Below are positions 22,716-35,257 of a stretch of DNA of 64,000 nucleotides, in pieces; the first letter of the stretch is position 1; every line of letters begins with the position of its first letter. Below the pieces are notes generated by a model. The model searched no databases, was not told the origin of the DNA, and saw nothing but the letters and a program-made list of their open reading frames with translations. The position numbers and the translations under genes were made by a program. The DNA comes from Desmodus rotundus (lineage: Eukaryota > Chordata > Mammalia > Chiroptera > Phyllostomidae). The stretch spans positions 32,181,426 through 32,245,425 of the forward strand of contig NC_071398.1 of assembly GCF_022682495.2 (NCBI RefSeq), given 5' to 3'.

Positions 22716-24817
22716 TTGTTTGCTCCTCAAACTCACTCGGGAATCAACCTATTTCGTAGGAAGCGGGTTTTCCTCCAAAGCCGTCTCAGTGTTCAACGTC
22801 TTCTCAATGTGGTCATTTCAGTAGTAGATGTGATGGGAGAAGAAGACTGTAGCCTAAGAAACCATGGAGACTATACTACGTCCCTCGGACTCCACCCGTT
22901 CGTGAAGCATTCAAAGAGGAAGAAGCTAAAAGTACCTCATGGGCCTACCAGGCCATTCATTCCACTCTGCGAATACAGCAGTGAAGACTTTGCGCTCCCC
23001 TGCGTCACTCAGGAATTATATCAAGTCGTGCGAAAAGTGTTCTCAACAAAAGCCATCCACACTATTTGACGTGTTATCCATGTTCTCATTTCAGTAGGAG
23101 ATGAAAGCAGCGGTGTGTCACATAGTACGTAGTCTTGTGAGCATCCTGTCCAAGAACCTTGCTGCAGTATAGGATCTCTGGCTCGTGTCATAGCGCAAGA
23201 GCTACTGAAATGATTTCCCGTCAGCAACGGAGGGAATGCTAGCATAGCACTTTGTGATCCTTGAAGCGGAATGAGCTTCCACAGTAGAGTTTTCTCCTAG
23301 GTACTTTTTCCATCAGAAAAGCGTAGCCCCAGGAAGAAGAGAGGCAACAGCCTACTACCTCACTTTGCCCATACAGTGTTTTCAACGTAGAAATGCATGT
23401 GCAGCTAGCAGTCCCCTTACTCTATTCGAGTGACTCTCTCACACAGCACAGGAGTGAACGGTTTGAAAGCTGCCAAGTCACTCGGGATTGAACATGTTCC
23501 TGAGAAGCGGCTTTATGCATGAACTCAGCACTAGATCAATGTGCTCCTAGCAGTTGAATTGGAAATGAGTGCCTTGTACCATATCACATACCCTCTTCAG
23601 AACTTATGATCCGCTCTCTTGCTCTGTTATGTTTACCTTGCTGTGTTTCAGTGCAACGATCTACAGAATCACTTTCTCGTCCTCAACGGACTCAATGAAA
23701 GCACAGGACTAAGAGACCTATGAAATGCGCGGTCTTCTATGACACACTTTCCTCTACCTGCGGCCGTCATCTAGCTTTAGCCCTAGCCCTAAACCCACAT
23801 GTAACATTAACCCAAACGCTAATGCTAAACCTATCCCTAACGCTAAACCTAACCCTAACCCTAACCCTATCCGTAACCCTAACCCTAACCCTAACCCTAT
23901 CCCTATCTCTTTCCCTAACCCTAACCCTATCCCTATCCCTTACCCTACCCCTAACCCTAACCCTATCCCTATCCCTACCCTCATGATAAAGCTTATCCTT
24001 ACCATCATCGTAATGCTAGCCCTAACCCTAACTCTATCTTTAAACAGAAATCTTCTGATATATCAGAGCTGTGGGTTGTGTCCTAAACTAAATGCTACTG
24101 AAATCATTTTCAATCGGTAGTGAATGAACAGGAGCATAGCAGTTTCAGAACTTCGCAGGACAATGAGCTGCGAGTGTGGGCTTCTCGCCGCTCTATTTCC
24201 TCCGGGAAAACAGCAGAGGCCGAAGATCTCCTGCAGCTACTGACTACTGTGTCTTGTGGACAAAACTGTTTCTCGAACGTAGACATGCCCATGAAGCTCA
24301 CAGCCCACTGACTCTATGCGATTGAGTTTCCTTCTGATAGAATAGCAAGGAATTCATGGAAAGCTTCCAAACAACTAGGGAATCAGGATGTTTCATACAA
24401 GTCCCTTAAGAGAAAACTTCATCTCCAGCGGGTAACACTAGGTCAATGGACTCGTTTCAGTAGAGTGCGAAATATGTGGGATGCCGCTAGAAGCCACCCA
24501 TTTAGAACGTCATTTCAATTGGTTTTCTGTATGATCACCTTGGCGGTAAGTTTGCTAGCCACAGAGTTGTGGAATCCCGTTGCCCAAAACAAATGAGTGA
24601 ACGCAAGCACAGCGCTATGCCAACTATGACCCAGAGTAAGCTTGGCTACCAGTGTTTTGCCACATTATGCGTTCTGCGAGGAAAGCCTATGCGGACGTTG
24701 GAAGGCGGCTAGGCCATGTTGCGCGATTTGGCCTGCAAGTCTCTGAAGATCTAAGGGAATATCAATGTCAGAGTAGCCTGTGGGGCTCCCAGTGGAAGAT
24801 AATACATTCCTGAAGAT
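22716..24817 (+). repeat. Monomer 11, type A (2102 bp)
   Basis: CENP-B-box-like motif at 22752-22768; telomere-like block at 23779-24038 (260 bp). It has the A marks TTATGCATGAACTC and GAGACCTATG, with the intact EagI site before the block. Confidence 0.97.
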
Positions 24818-26919
24818 TTGTTTGCTCCTCAAAATCACTCGGGAATCAACCTATTTCGTAGGAAGCGGGTTTTCCTCCAAAGCCGTCTCAGTGTTCAACG
24901 TCTTCTCAATGTGGTCATTTCAGTAGTAGATGTGATGGGAGAAGAAGACTGTAGCCTAAGAAACCATGGAGACTATACTACGTCCCTCGGACTCCACCCG
25001 TTCGTGAAGCATTCAAAGAGGAACAAGCTAAAAGTACCCCATGGGCCTACCAGGCCATTCATTCCACTCTGCGAATACAGCAGTGAAGACTTTGCGCTCC
25101 CCTGCGTCACTCAGGAATTATATCAAGTCGTGCGAAAAGTGTTCTCAACAAAAGCCATCCACACTATTTGACGTGTTATCCATGTTCTCATTTCAGTAGG
25201 AGATGAAAGCAGCGGTGTGTCACATAGTACGTAGTCTTGTGAGCATCCTGTCCAGGAAGCTTGCTGCAGTATAGGATCTCTGGCTCGTGTCATAGCGCAA
25301 GAGCTACTGAAATGATTTCCCGTCAGCAACGGAGGGAATGCTAGCATAGCACTTTGTGATCCTTGAAGCGGAATGAGATTCCACAGTAGAGTTTTCTCCT
25401 AGGTACTTTTTCCATCAGAAAAGCGTAGCCCCAGGAAGAAGAGAGGCAACAGCCTACTACCTCACTTGGCCCATACAGTGTTTTCAACGTAGAAATGCAT
25501 GTGCAGCTAGCAGTCCCCTTACTCTATTCGAGTGACTCTCTCACACAGCACAGGAGTGAACGGTTTGAAAGCTGCCAAGTCACTCGGGATTGAACATGTT
25601 CCTGAGAAGCGGCTTTAAGCATGAACTCAGCACTAGATCAATGTGCTCCTAGCAGTTGAATTGGAAATGAGTGCCTTGTACCATATCACATACCCTCTTC
25701 AGAACTTATGATCCGCTCTCTTGCTCTGTTATGTTTACCTTGCTGTGTTTCAGTGCAACGATCTACAGAATCACTTTCTCGTCCTCAACGGACTCAATGA
25801 AAGCACAGGACTAAGAGAGCTATGAAATGCGCGGTCTTCTATGACACACTTTCCTCTACCTGCGGCCGTCATCTAGCTTTAGCCCTAGCCCTAAACCCAC
25901 ATGTAACATTAACCCAAACGCTAATGCTAAACCTATCCCTAACGCTAAACCTAACCCTAACCCTAACCCTATCCGTAACCCTAACCCTAACCCTAACCCT
26001 ATCCCTATCTCTTTCCCTAACCCTAACCCTATCCCTATCCCTTACCCTACCCCTAACCCTAACCCTATCCCTATCCCTACCCTCATGATAAAGCTTATCC
26101 TTACCATCATCGTAATGCTAGCCCTAACCCTAACTCTATCTTTAAACAGAAATCTTCTGATATATCAGAGCTGTGGGTTGTGTCCTAAACTAAATGCTAC
26201 TGAAATCATTTTCAATCGGTAGTGAATGAACAGGAGCATAGCAGTTTCAGAACTTCGCAGGACAATGAGCTGCGAGTGTGGGCTTCTCGCCGCTCTATTT
26301 CCTCCGGGAAAACAGCAGAGGCCGAAGATCTCCTGCAGCTACTGACTACTGTGTCTTGTGGACAAAACTGTTTCTCGAACGTAGACATGCCCATGAAGCT
26401 CACAGCCCACTGACTCTATGCGATTGAGTTTCCTTCTGATAGAATAGCAAGGAATTCATGGAAAGCTTCCAAACAACTAGGGAATCAGGATGTTTCATAC
26501 AAGTCCCTTAAGAGAAAACTTCATCTCCAGCGGGTAACACTAGGTCAATGGACTCGTTTCAGTAGAGTGCGAAATGTGTGGGATGCCGCAAGAAGACACC
26601 CATTTAGAACGTCATTTCAATTGGTTTTCTGTATGATCACCTTGGCGGTAAGTTTGCTAGCCACAGAGTTGTGGAATCCCGTTGCCCAAAACAAATGAGT
26701 GAACGCAAGCACAGCGCTATGCCAACTATGACCCAGAGTAAGCTTGGCTACCAGTGTTTTGCCACATTATGCGTTCTGCGAGGAAAGCCTATGCGGACGT
26801 TGGAAGGCGGCTAGGCCATGTTGCGCGACTTGGCCTGCAAGTCTCTGAAGATCTAAGGGAATATCAATGTCAGAGTAGCCTGTGGGGCTCCCAGTGGAAG
26901 ATAATACATTCCTGAAGAT
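24818..26919 (+). repeat. Monomer 12, type B1 (2102 bp)
   Basis: CENP-B-box-like motif at 24854-24870; telomere-like block at 25881-26140 (260 bp). B1 marks run throughout: CAAAATCACTC, GAGATT, CACTTGGC, AACTCAG, CTCCAG, GCAAGAAGACACC (about 26588) and TTTTCTG. Private within B1: AGCGGTG near 25213 where monomers 2, 7 and 18 have AGCGATG. Confidence 0.96.
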
Positions 26920-29021
26920 TTGTTTGCTCCTCAAACTCACTCGGGAATCAACCTATTTCGTAGGAAGCGGGTTTTCCTCCCAAGCCGTCTCAGTGTTCAA
27001 CGTCTTCTCAATGTGGTCATTTCAGTAGTAGATGTGATGGGAGAAGAAGACTGTAGCCTAAGAAACCATGGAGACTATACTACGTCCCTCGGACTCCACC
27101 CGTTCGTGAAGCATTCAAAGAGGAACAAGCTAAAAGTACCCCATGGGCCTACCAGGCCATTCATTCCACTCTGCGAATACAGCAGTGAAGACTTTGCGCT
27201 CCCCTGCGTCACTCAGGAATTATATCAAGTCGTGCGAAAAGTGTTCTCAACAAAAGCCATCCACACTATTTGACGTGTTATCCATGTTCTCATTTCAGTA
27301 GGAGATGAAAGCAGCGATGTGTCACATAGTACGTAGTCTTGTGAGCATCCTGTCCAGGAAGCTTGCTGCAGTATAGGATCTCTGGCTCGTGTCATAGCGC
27401 AAGAGCTACTGAAATGATTTCCCGTCAGCAACGGAGGGAATGCTAGCATAGCACTTTGTGATCCTTGAAGCGGAATGAGCTTCCACAGTAGAGTTTTCTC
27501 CTAGGTACTTTTTCCATCAGAAAAGCGTAGCCCCAGGAAGAAGAGAGGCAACAGCCTACTACCTCACTTTGCCCATACAGTGTTTTCAACGTAGAAATGC
27601 ATGTGCAGCTAGCAGTCCCCTTACTCTATTCGAGTGACTCTCTCACACAGCACAGGAGTGAACGGTTTGAAAGCTGCCAAGTCACTCGGGATTGAACATG
27701 TTCCTGAGAAGCGGCTTTAAGCATGAACGCAGCACTAGATCAATGTGCTCCTAGCAGTTGAATTGGAAATGAGTGCGTTGTACCATATCACATACCCTCT
27801 TCAGAACTTATGATCCGCTCTCTTGCTCTGTTATGTTTACCTTGCTGTGTTTCAGTGCAACGATCTACAGAATCACTTTCTCGTCCTCAACGGACTCAAT
27901 GAAAGCACAGGACTAAGAGAGCTATGAAATGCGCGGTCTTCTATGACACACTTTCCTCTACCTGCGGCTGTCATCTAGCTTTAGCCCTAGCCCTAAACCC
28001 ACATGTAACATTAACCCAAACGCTAATGCTAAACCTATCCCTAACGCTAAACCTAACCCTAACCCTAACCCTATCCGTAACCCTAACCCTAACCCTAACC
28101 CTATCCCTATCTCTTTCCCTAACCCTAACCCTATCCCTATCCCTTACCCTACCCCTAACCCTAACCCAATCCCTATCCCTACCCTCATGATAAAGCTTAT
28201 CCTTACCATCATCGTAATGCTAGCCCTAACCCTAACTCTATCTTTAAACAGAAATCTTCTGATATATCAGAGCTGTGGGTTGTGTCCTAAACTAAATGCT
28301 ACTGAAATCATTTTCAATCGGTAGTGAATGTACAGGAGCATAGCAGTTTCAGAACTTCGCAGGACAATGAGCTGCGAGTGTGGGCTTCTCGCTGCTCTAT
28401 TTCGTCCGGGAAAACAGCAGAGGCCGAAGATCTCCTGCAGCTACTGACTACTGTGTCTTGTGGACAAAACTGTTTTTCGAACGTAGACATGCCCATGAAG
28501 CTCACAGCCCACTGACTCTATGCGATTGAGTTTCCTTCTGATAGAATAGCAAGGAATTCATGGAAAGCTTCCAAACAACTAGGGAATCAGGATGTTTCAT
28601 ACAAGTCCCTTAAGAGAAAACTTCATCTGCAGCGGGTAACACTAGGTCAATGGACTCGTTTCAGTAGAGTGCGAAATGTGTGGGATGCCGCTAGAAGACA
28701 CCCATTTAGAACGTCATTTCAATTGGTTTCCTGTATGATCACCTTGGCGGTAAGTTTGCTAGCCACAGAGTTGTGGAATCCCGTTGCCCAATACAAATAG
28801 TGAACGCAAGCACAGCGCTATGCCAACTATGACCCAGAGTAAGCTTGGCTACCAGTGTTTTCGCCAAATTATGCGTTCTGCGAGGAAAGCGTATGCGGAC
28901 GTTGGAAGGCGGCTAGGCCATGCTACGCGACCTGGCCTGCACGTCTCTGAAGATCTAAGGGAATATCAATGTCAGAGTAGCCTGTGGGGCTTCCAGTGGA
29001 AGATAATACATTCCTGAAGAT
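26920..29021 (+). repeat. Monomer 13, type B2 (2102 bp)
   Basis: CENP-B-box-like motif at 26956-26972; telomere-like block at 27983-28242 (260 bp). B2 marks are GAGCTT, GTGCGTTG, CGGCTGTC, CTGCTCTATTTCGTCC and CAATACAAATAG. Private changes are CTCCCAAG for CTCCAAAG after the motif, CCCAATCCC in the block, and GAATGTACAGG near 28326. Confidence 0.96.
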
Positions 29022-31088
29022 TTGTTTGCTCCTCAAACTCACTCGGGAATCAACCTATTTCGTAGGAAGCGGGTTTTCCTCCAAAGCCGTCTCAGTGTTC
29101 AACGTCTTCTCAATGTGGTCATTTCAGTAGTAGATGTGATGGGAGAAGAAGACTGTAGCCTAAGAAACCATGGAGACTATACTACGTCCCTCGGACTCCA
29201 CCCGTTCGTGAAGCATTCAAAGAGGAACAAGCTAAAAGTACCTCATGGGCCTACCAGGCCATTCATTCCACTCTGCGAATACAGCAGTGAAGACTTTGCG
29301 CTCCCCTGCGTCACTCAGGAATTATATCAAGTCGTGCGAAAAGTGTTCTCAACAAAAGCCATCCACACTATTTGACGTGTTATCCATGTTCTCATTTCAG
29401 TAGGAGATGAAAGCAGCGGTGTGTCACATAGTACGTAGTCTTGTGAGCATCCTGTCCAAGAACCTTGCTGCAGTATAGGATCTCTGGCTCGTGTCATAGC
29501 GCAAGAGCTACTGAAATGATTTCCCGTCAGCAACGGAGGGAATGCTAGCATAGCACTTTGTGATCCTTGAAGCGGAATGAGCTTCCACAGTAGAGTTTTC
29601 TCCTAGGTACTTTTTCCATCAGAAAAGCGTAGCCCCAGGAAGAAGAGAGGCAACAGCCTACTACCTCACTTTGCCCATACAGTGTTTTCAACGTAGAAAT
29701 GCATGTGCAGCTAGCAGTCCCCTTACTCTATTCGAGTGACTCTCTCACACAGCACAGGAGTGAACGGTTTGAAAGCTGCCAAGTCACTCGGGATTGAACA
29801 TGTTCCTGAGAAGCGGCTTTAAGCATGAACGCAGCACTAGATCAATGTGCTCCTAGCAGTTGAATTGGAAATGAGTGCCTTGTACCATATCACATACCCT
29901 CTTCAGAACTTATGATCCGCTCTCTTGCTCTGTTATGTTTACCTTGCTGTGTTTCAGTGCAACGATCTACAGAATCACTTTCTCGTCCTCAACGGACTCA
30001 ATGAAAGCACAGGACTAAGAGAGCTATGAAATGCGCGGTCTTCTATGACACACTTTCCTCTACCTGCGGCCGTCATCTAGCTTTAGCCCTAGCCCTAAAC
30101 CCACATGTAACATTAACCCAAACGCTAATGCTAAACCTATCCCTAACGCTAAACCTAACCCTAACCCTAACCCTAACCCTAACCCTAACCCTATCCCTAT
30201 CTCTTTCCCTAACCCTAACCCTAACCCTAACCCTATCCCTATCACTACCGTCATGATAAAGCTTATCCTTACCATCATCGTAATGCTAGCCCTAACCCTA
30301 ACTCTATCTTTAAACAGAAATCTTCTGATATATCAGAGCTGTGGGTTGTGTCCTAAACTAAATGCTACTGAAATCATTTTCAATCGGTAGTGAATGAACA
30401 GGAGCATAGCAGTTTCAGAACTTCGCAGGACAATGAGCTGCGAGTGTGGGCTTCTCTCTGCTCTATTTCGTCCGGGAAAACAGCAGAGGCCGAAGATCTC
30501 CTGCAGCTACTGACTACTGTGTCTTGTGGACAAAACTGTTTCTCGAACGTAGACATGCCCATGAAGCTCACAGCCCACTGACTCTATGCGATTGAGTTTC
30601 CTTCTGATAGAATAGCAAGGAATTCATGGAAAGCTTCCAAACAACTAGGGAATCAGGATGTTTCATACAAGTCCCTTAAGAGAAAACTTCATCTGCAGCG
30701 GGTAACACTAGGTCAATGGACTCGTTTCAGTAGAGTGCGAAATGTGTGGGATGCCGCTAGAAGCCACCCATTTAGAACGTCATTTCAATTTGTTTCCTGT
30801 ATGATCACCTTGGCGGTAAGTTTGCTAGCCACAGAGTTGTGGAATCCCGTTGCCCAAAACAAATGAGTGAACGCAAGCACAGCGCTATGCCAACTATGAC
30901 CCAGAGTAAGCTTGGCTACCAGTGTTTTCGCCAAATTATGCGGTCTGCGAGGAAAGCGTATACGGACGTTGGAAGGCGGCTAGGCCATGCTACGCGACCT
31001 GGCCTGCAAGTCTCTGAAGATCTAAGGGAATATCAATGTCAGAGTAGCCTGTGGGGCTCCCAGTGGAAGATAATACATTCCTGAAGAT
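29022..31088 (+). repeat. Monomer 14, type C (2067 bp)
   Basis: CENP-B-box-like motif at 29058-29074; telomere-like block at 30085-30308 (224 bp). The block starts with CTAAACCCACATG, unlike the CTAAACCAACATG of monomers 3 and 8. Private: AATTTGTTTCC for AATTGGTTTCC near 30787. Confidence 0.97.
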
Positions 31089-33185
31089 TTGTTTGCTCCT
31101 CAAACTCACTCGGGAATCAACCTATTTCGTAGGAAGCGGGTTTTCCTCCAAAGCCGTCTCAGTGTTCAACGTCTTCTCAATGTGGTCATTTCAGTAGTAG
31201 ATGTGATGGGAGAAGAAGACTGTAGCCTAAGAAACCATGGAGACTATACTACGTCCCTCGGACTCCACCCGTTCGTGAAGCATTCAAAGAGGAACAAGCT
31301 AAAAGTACCTCATGGGCCTACCAGGCCATTCATTCCACTCTGCGAATACAGCAGTGAAGACTTTGCGCTCCCCTGCGTCACTCAGGAATTATATCAAGTC
31401 GTGCGAAAAGTGTTCTCAACAAAAGCCATCCACACTATTTGACGTGTTATCCATGTTCTCATTTCAGTAGGAGATGAAAGCAGCGGTGTGTCACATAGTA
31501 CGTAGTCTTGTGAGCATCCTGTCCAGGAAGCTTGCTGCAGTATAGGATCTCTGGCTCGTGTCATAGCGCAAGAGCTACTGAAATGATTTCCCGTCAGCAA
31601 CGGAGGGAATGCTAGCATAGCACTTTGTGATCCTTGAAGCGGAATGAGCTTCCACAGTAGAGTTTTCTCCTAGGTACTTTTTCCATCAGAAAAGCGTAGC
31701 CCCAGGAAGAAGAGAGGCAACAGCCTACTACCTCACTTGGCCCATACAGTGTTTTCAACGTAGAAATGCATGTGCAGCTAGCAGTCCCCTTACTCTATTT
31801 GAGTGACTCTCTCACACAGCACAGGAGTGAACGGTTTGAAAGCTGCCAAGTCACTCGGGATTGAACATGTTCCTGAGAAGCGGCTTTAAGCATGAACGCA
31901 GCACTAGATCAATGTGCTCCTAGCAGTTGAATTGGAAATGAGTGCCTTGTACCATATCACATACCCTCTTCAGAACTTATGATCCGCTCTCTTGCTCTGT
32001 TATGTTTACCTTGCTGTGTTTCAGTGCAACGATATACAGAATCACTTTCTCGTCCTCAACGAACTCAATGAAAGCACAGGACTAAGAGAGCTATGAAATG
32101 CGCGGTCTTCTATGACACACTTTCCTCTACCTGCAGCCGTCATCTAGCTTTAGCCCTAGCCCTAAACCCACATGTAACATTAACCCAAACGCTAATGCTA
32201 AACCTATCCCTAACGCTAAACCTAACCCTAACCCTAACCCTATCCGTAACCCTAACCCTAACCCTATCCCTATCTCTTTCCCTAACCCTAACCCTATCCC
32301 TATCCCTTACCCTACCCCTAACCCTAACCCTATCCCTATCCCTACCCTCATGATAAAGCTTATCCTTACCATCATCGTAATGCTAGCCCTAACCCTAACT
32401 CTATCTTTAAACAGAAATCTTCTGATATATCAGAGCTGTGGTTTGTGTCCTAAACTAAATGCTACTGAAATCATTTTCAATCGGTAGTGAATGAACAGGA
32501 GCATAGCAGTTTCAGAACTTCGCAGGACAATGAGCTGCGAGTGTGGGCTTCTTGCTGCTCTATTTCGTCCGGGAAAACAGCAGAGGCCGAAGATCTCCTG
32601 CAGCTACTGACTACTGTGTCTTGTGGACAAAACTGTTTTTCGAACGTAGACATGCCCATGAAGCTCACAGCCCACTGACTCTATGCGATTGAGTTTCCTT
32701 CTGATAGAATAGCAAGGAATTCATGGAAAGCTTCCAAACAACTAGGGAATCAGGATGTTTCATACAAGTCCCTTAAGAGAAAACTTCATCTGCAGCGGGT
32801 AACACTAGGTCAATGGACTCGTTTCAGTAGAGTGCGAAATGTGTGGGATGCCGCTAGAAGCCACCCATTTAGAACGTCATTTCAATTGGTTTCCTGTATG
32901 ATCACCTTGGCGGTAAGTTTGCTAGCCACAGAGTTGTGGAATCCCGTTGCCCAATACAAATGAATGAACGCAAGCACAGCGCTATGCCAACTATGACCCA
33001 GAGTAAGCTTGGCTACCAGTGTTTTCGCCAAATTATGCGTTCTGCGAGGAAAGCGTATGCGGACGTTGGAAGGCGGCTAGGCCATGCTACGCGACCTGGC
33101 CTGCAAGTCTCTGAAGATCTAAGGGAATATCAATGTCAGAGTAGCCTGTGGGGCTTCCAGTGGAAGATAATACATTCCTGAAGAT
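31089..33185 (+). repeat. Monomer 15, type D (2097 bp)
   Basis: CENP-B-box-like motif at 31125-31141; telomere-like block at 32152-32405 (254 bp). It has the D marks. Private changes are CAACGAACTC for CAACGGACTC near 32058 and a CpG-to-TpG change at 32553 (CTTGCTGC). Confidence 0.97.
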
Positions 33186-35257
33186 TTGTTTGCTCCTCAA
33201 ACTCACTCGGGAATCAACCTATTTCGTAGGAAGCGGGTTTTCCTCCAAAGCCGTCTCAGTGTTCAACGTCTTCTCAATGTGGTCATTTCAGTAGTAGATG
33301 TGATGGGAGAAGAAGACTGTAGCCTAAGAAACCATGGAGACTATACTACGTCCCTCGGACTCCACCCGTTCGTGAAGCATTCAAAGAGGAAGAAGCTAAA
33401 AGTACCTCATGGGCCTACCAGGCCATTCATTCCACTCTGCGAATACAGCAGTGAAGACTTTGCGCTCCCCTGCGTCACTCAGGAATTATATCAAGTCGTG
33501 CGAAAAGTGTTCTCAACAAAAGCCATCCACACTATTTGACGTGTTATCCATGTTCTCATTTCAGTAGGAGATGAAAGCAGCGGTGTGTCACATAGTACGT
33601 AGTCTTGTGAGCATCCTGTCCAAGAACCTTGCTGCAGTATAGGATCTCTGGCTCGTGTCATAGCGCAAGAGCTACTGAAATGATTTCCCGTCAGCAACGG
33701 AGGGAATGCTAGCATAGCACTTTGTGATCCTTGAAGCGGAATGAGCTTCCACAGTAGAGTTTTCTCCTAGGTACTTTTTCCATCAGAAAAGCGTAGCCCC
33801 AGGAAGAAGAGAGGCAACAGCCTACTACCTCACTTGGCCCATACAGTGTTTTCAACGTAGAAATGCATGTGCAGCTAGCAGTCCCCTTACTCTATTCGAG
33901 TGACTCTCTCACACAGCACAGGAGTGAACGGTTTGAAAGCTGCCAAGTCACTCGGGATTGAACATGTTCCTGAGAAGCGGCTTTAAGCATGAACGCAGCA
34001 CTAGATCAATGTGCTCCTAGCAGTTGAATTGGAAATGAGTGCCTTGTACCATATCACATACCCTCTTCAGAACTTATGATCCGCTCTCTTGCTCTGTTAT
34101 GTTTACCTTGCTGTGTTTCAGTGCAACGATCTACAGAATCACTTTCTCGTCCTCAACGGACTCAATGAAAGCACAGGACTAAGAGAGCTATGAAATGCGC
34201 GGTCTTCTATGACACACTTTCCTCTACCTGCGGCCGTCATCTAGCTTTAGCCCTAGCCCTAAACCCACATGTAACATTAACCCAAACGCTAATGCTAAAC
34301 CTATCCCTAACGCTAAACCTAACCCTAACCCTAACCCTAACCCTAACCCTAACCCTATCCCTATCTCTTTCCCTAACCCTAATCCTAACCCTAACCCTAA
34401 CCCTATCCCTATCACTACCGTCATGATAAAGCTTATCCTTACCATCATCGTAATGCTAGCCCTAACCCTAACTCTATCTTTAAACAGAAATCTTCTGATA
34501 TATCAGAGCTGTGGGTTGTGTCCTAAACTAAATGCTACTGAAATCATTTTCAATCGGTAGTGAATGAACAGGAGCATAGCAGTTTCAGAACTTCGCAGGA
34601 CAATGAGCTGCGAGTGTGGGCTTCTCGCCGCTCTATTTCCTCCGGGAAAACAGCAGAGGCCGATGATCTCCTGCAGCTACTGAGTACTGTGTCTTGTGGA
34701 CAAAACTGTTTCTCGAACGTAGACATGCCCATGAAGCTCACAGCCCACTGACTCTATGCGATTGAGTTTCCTTCTGATAGAATAGCAAGGAATTCATGGA
34801 AAGCTTCCAAACAACTAGGGAATCAGGATGTTTCATACAAGTCCCTTAAGAGAAAACTTCATCTCCAGCGGGTAACACTAGGTCAATGGACTCGTTTCAG
34901 TAGAGTGCGAAATGTGTGGGATGCCGCTAGAAGCCACCCATTTAGAACGTCATTTCAATTGGTTTTCTGTATGATCACCTTGGCGGTAAGTTTGCTAGCC
35001 ACAGAGTTGTGGAATCCCGTTGCCCAAAACAAATGAGTGAACGCAAGCACAGCGCTATGCCAACTATGACCCAGAGTAAGCTTGGCTACCAGTGTTTTGC
35101 CACATTATGCGTTCTGTGAGGAAAGCCTATGCGGACGTTGGAAGGCGGCTAGGCCATGTTGCGCGACTTGGCCTGCAAGTCTCTGAAGATCCAAGGGAAT
35201 ATCAATGTCAGAGTAGCCTGTGGGGCTCCCAGTGGAAGATAATACATTCCTGAAGAT
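33186..35257 (+). repeat. Monomer 16, type E (2072 bp)
   Basis: CENP-B-box-like motif at 33222-33238; telomere-like block at 34249-34478 (230 bp). It has the E marks GATGATC, GAGTACT and GAAGATCC. Private: TCTGTGAGG for TCTGCGAGG (base 35116), another CpG transition. Confidence 0.97.

Larger units (their letters stand above)
22716..35257 (+). repeat. Higher-order repeat copy 3, 6-mer A-B1-B2-C-D-E (12,542 bp)
   Basis: This copy is one 2,102-bp monomer longer than copies 1 and 2: two B-type monomers (24818-26919 and 26920-29021) stand where the others have one. B1 starts like the B of copy 1 but ends with the GCAAGAAGACACC variant found in the right half of the window. B2 carries the later markers of the B in copy 2. 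The remaining C, D and E monomers have the usual 2067, 2097 and 2072 lengths. Confidence 0.95.
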
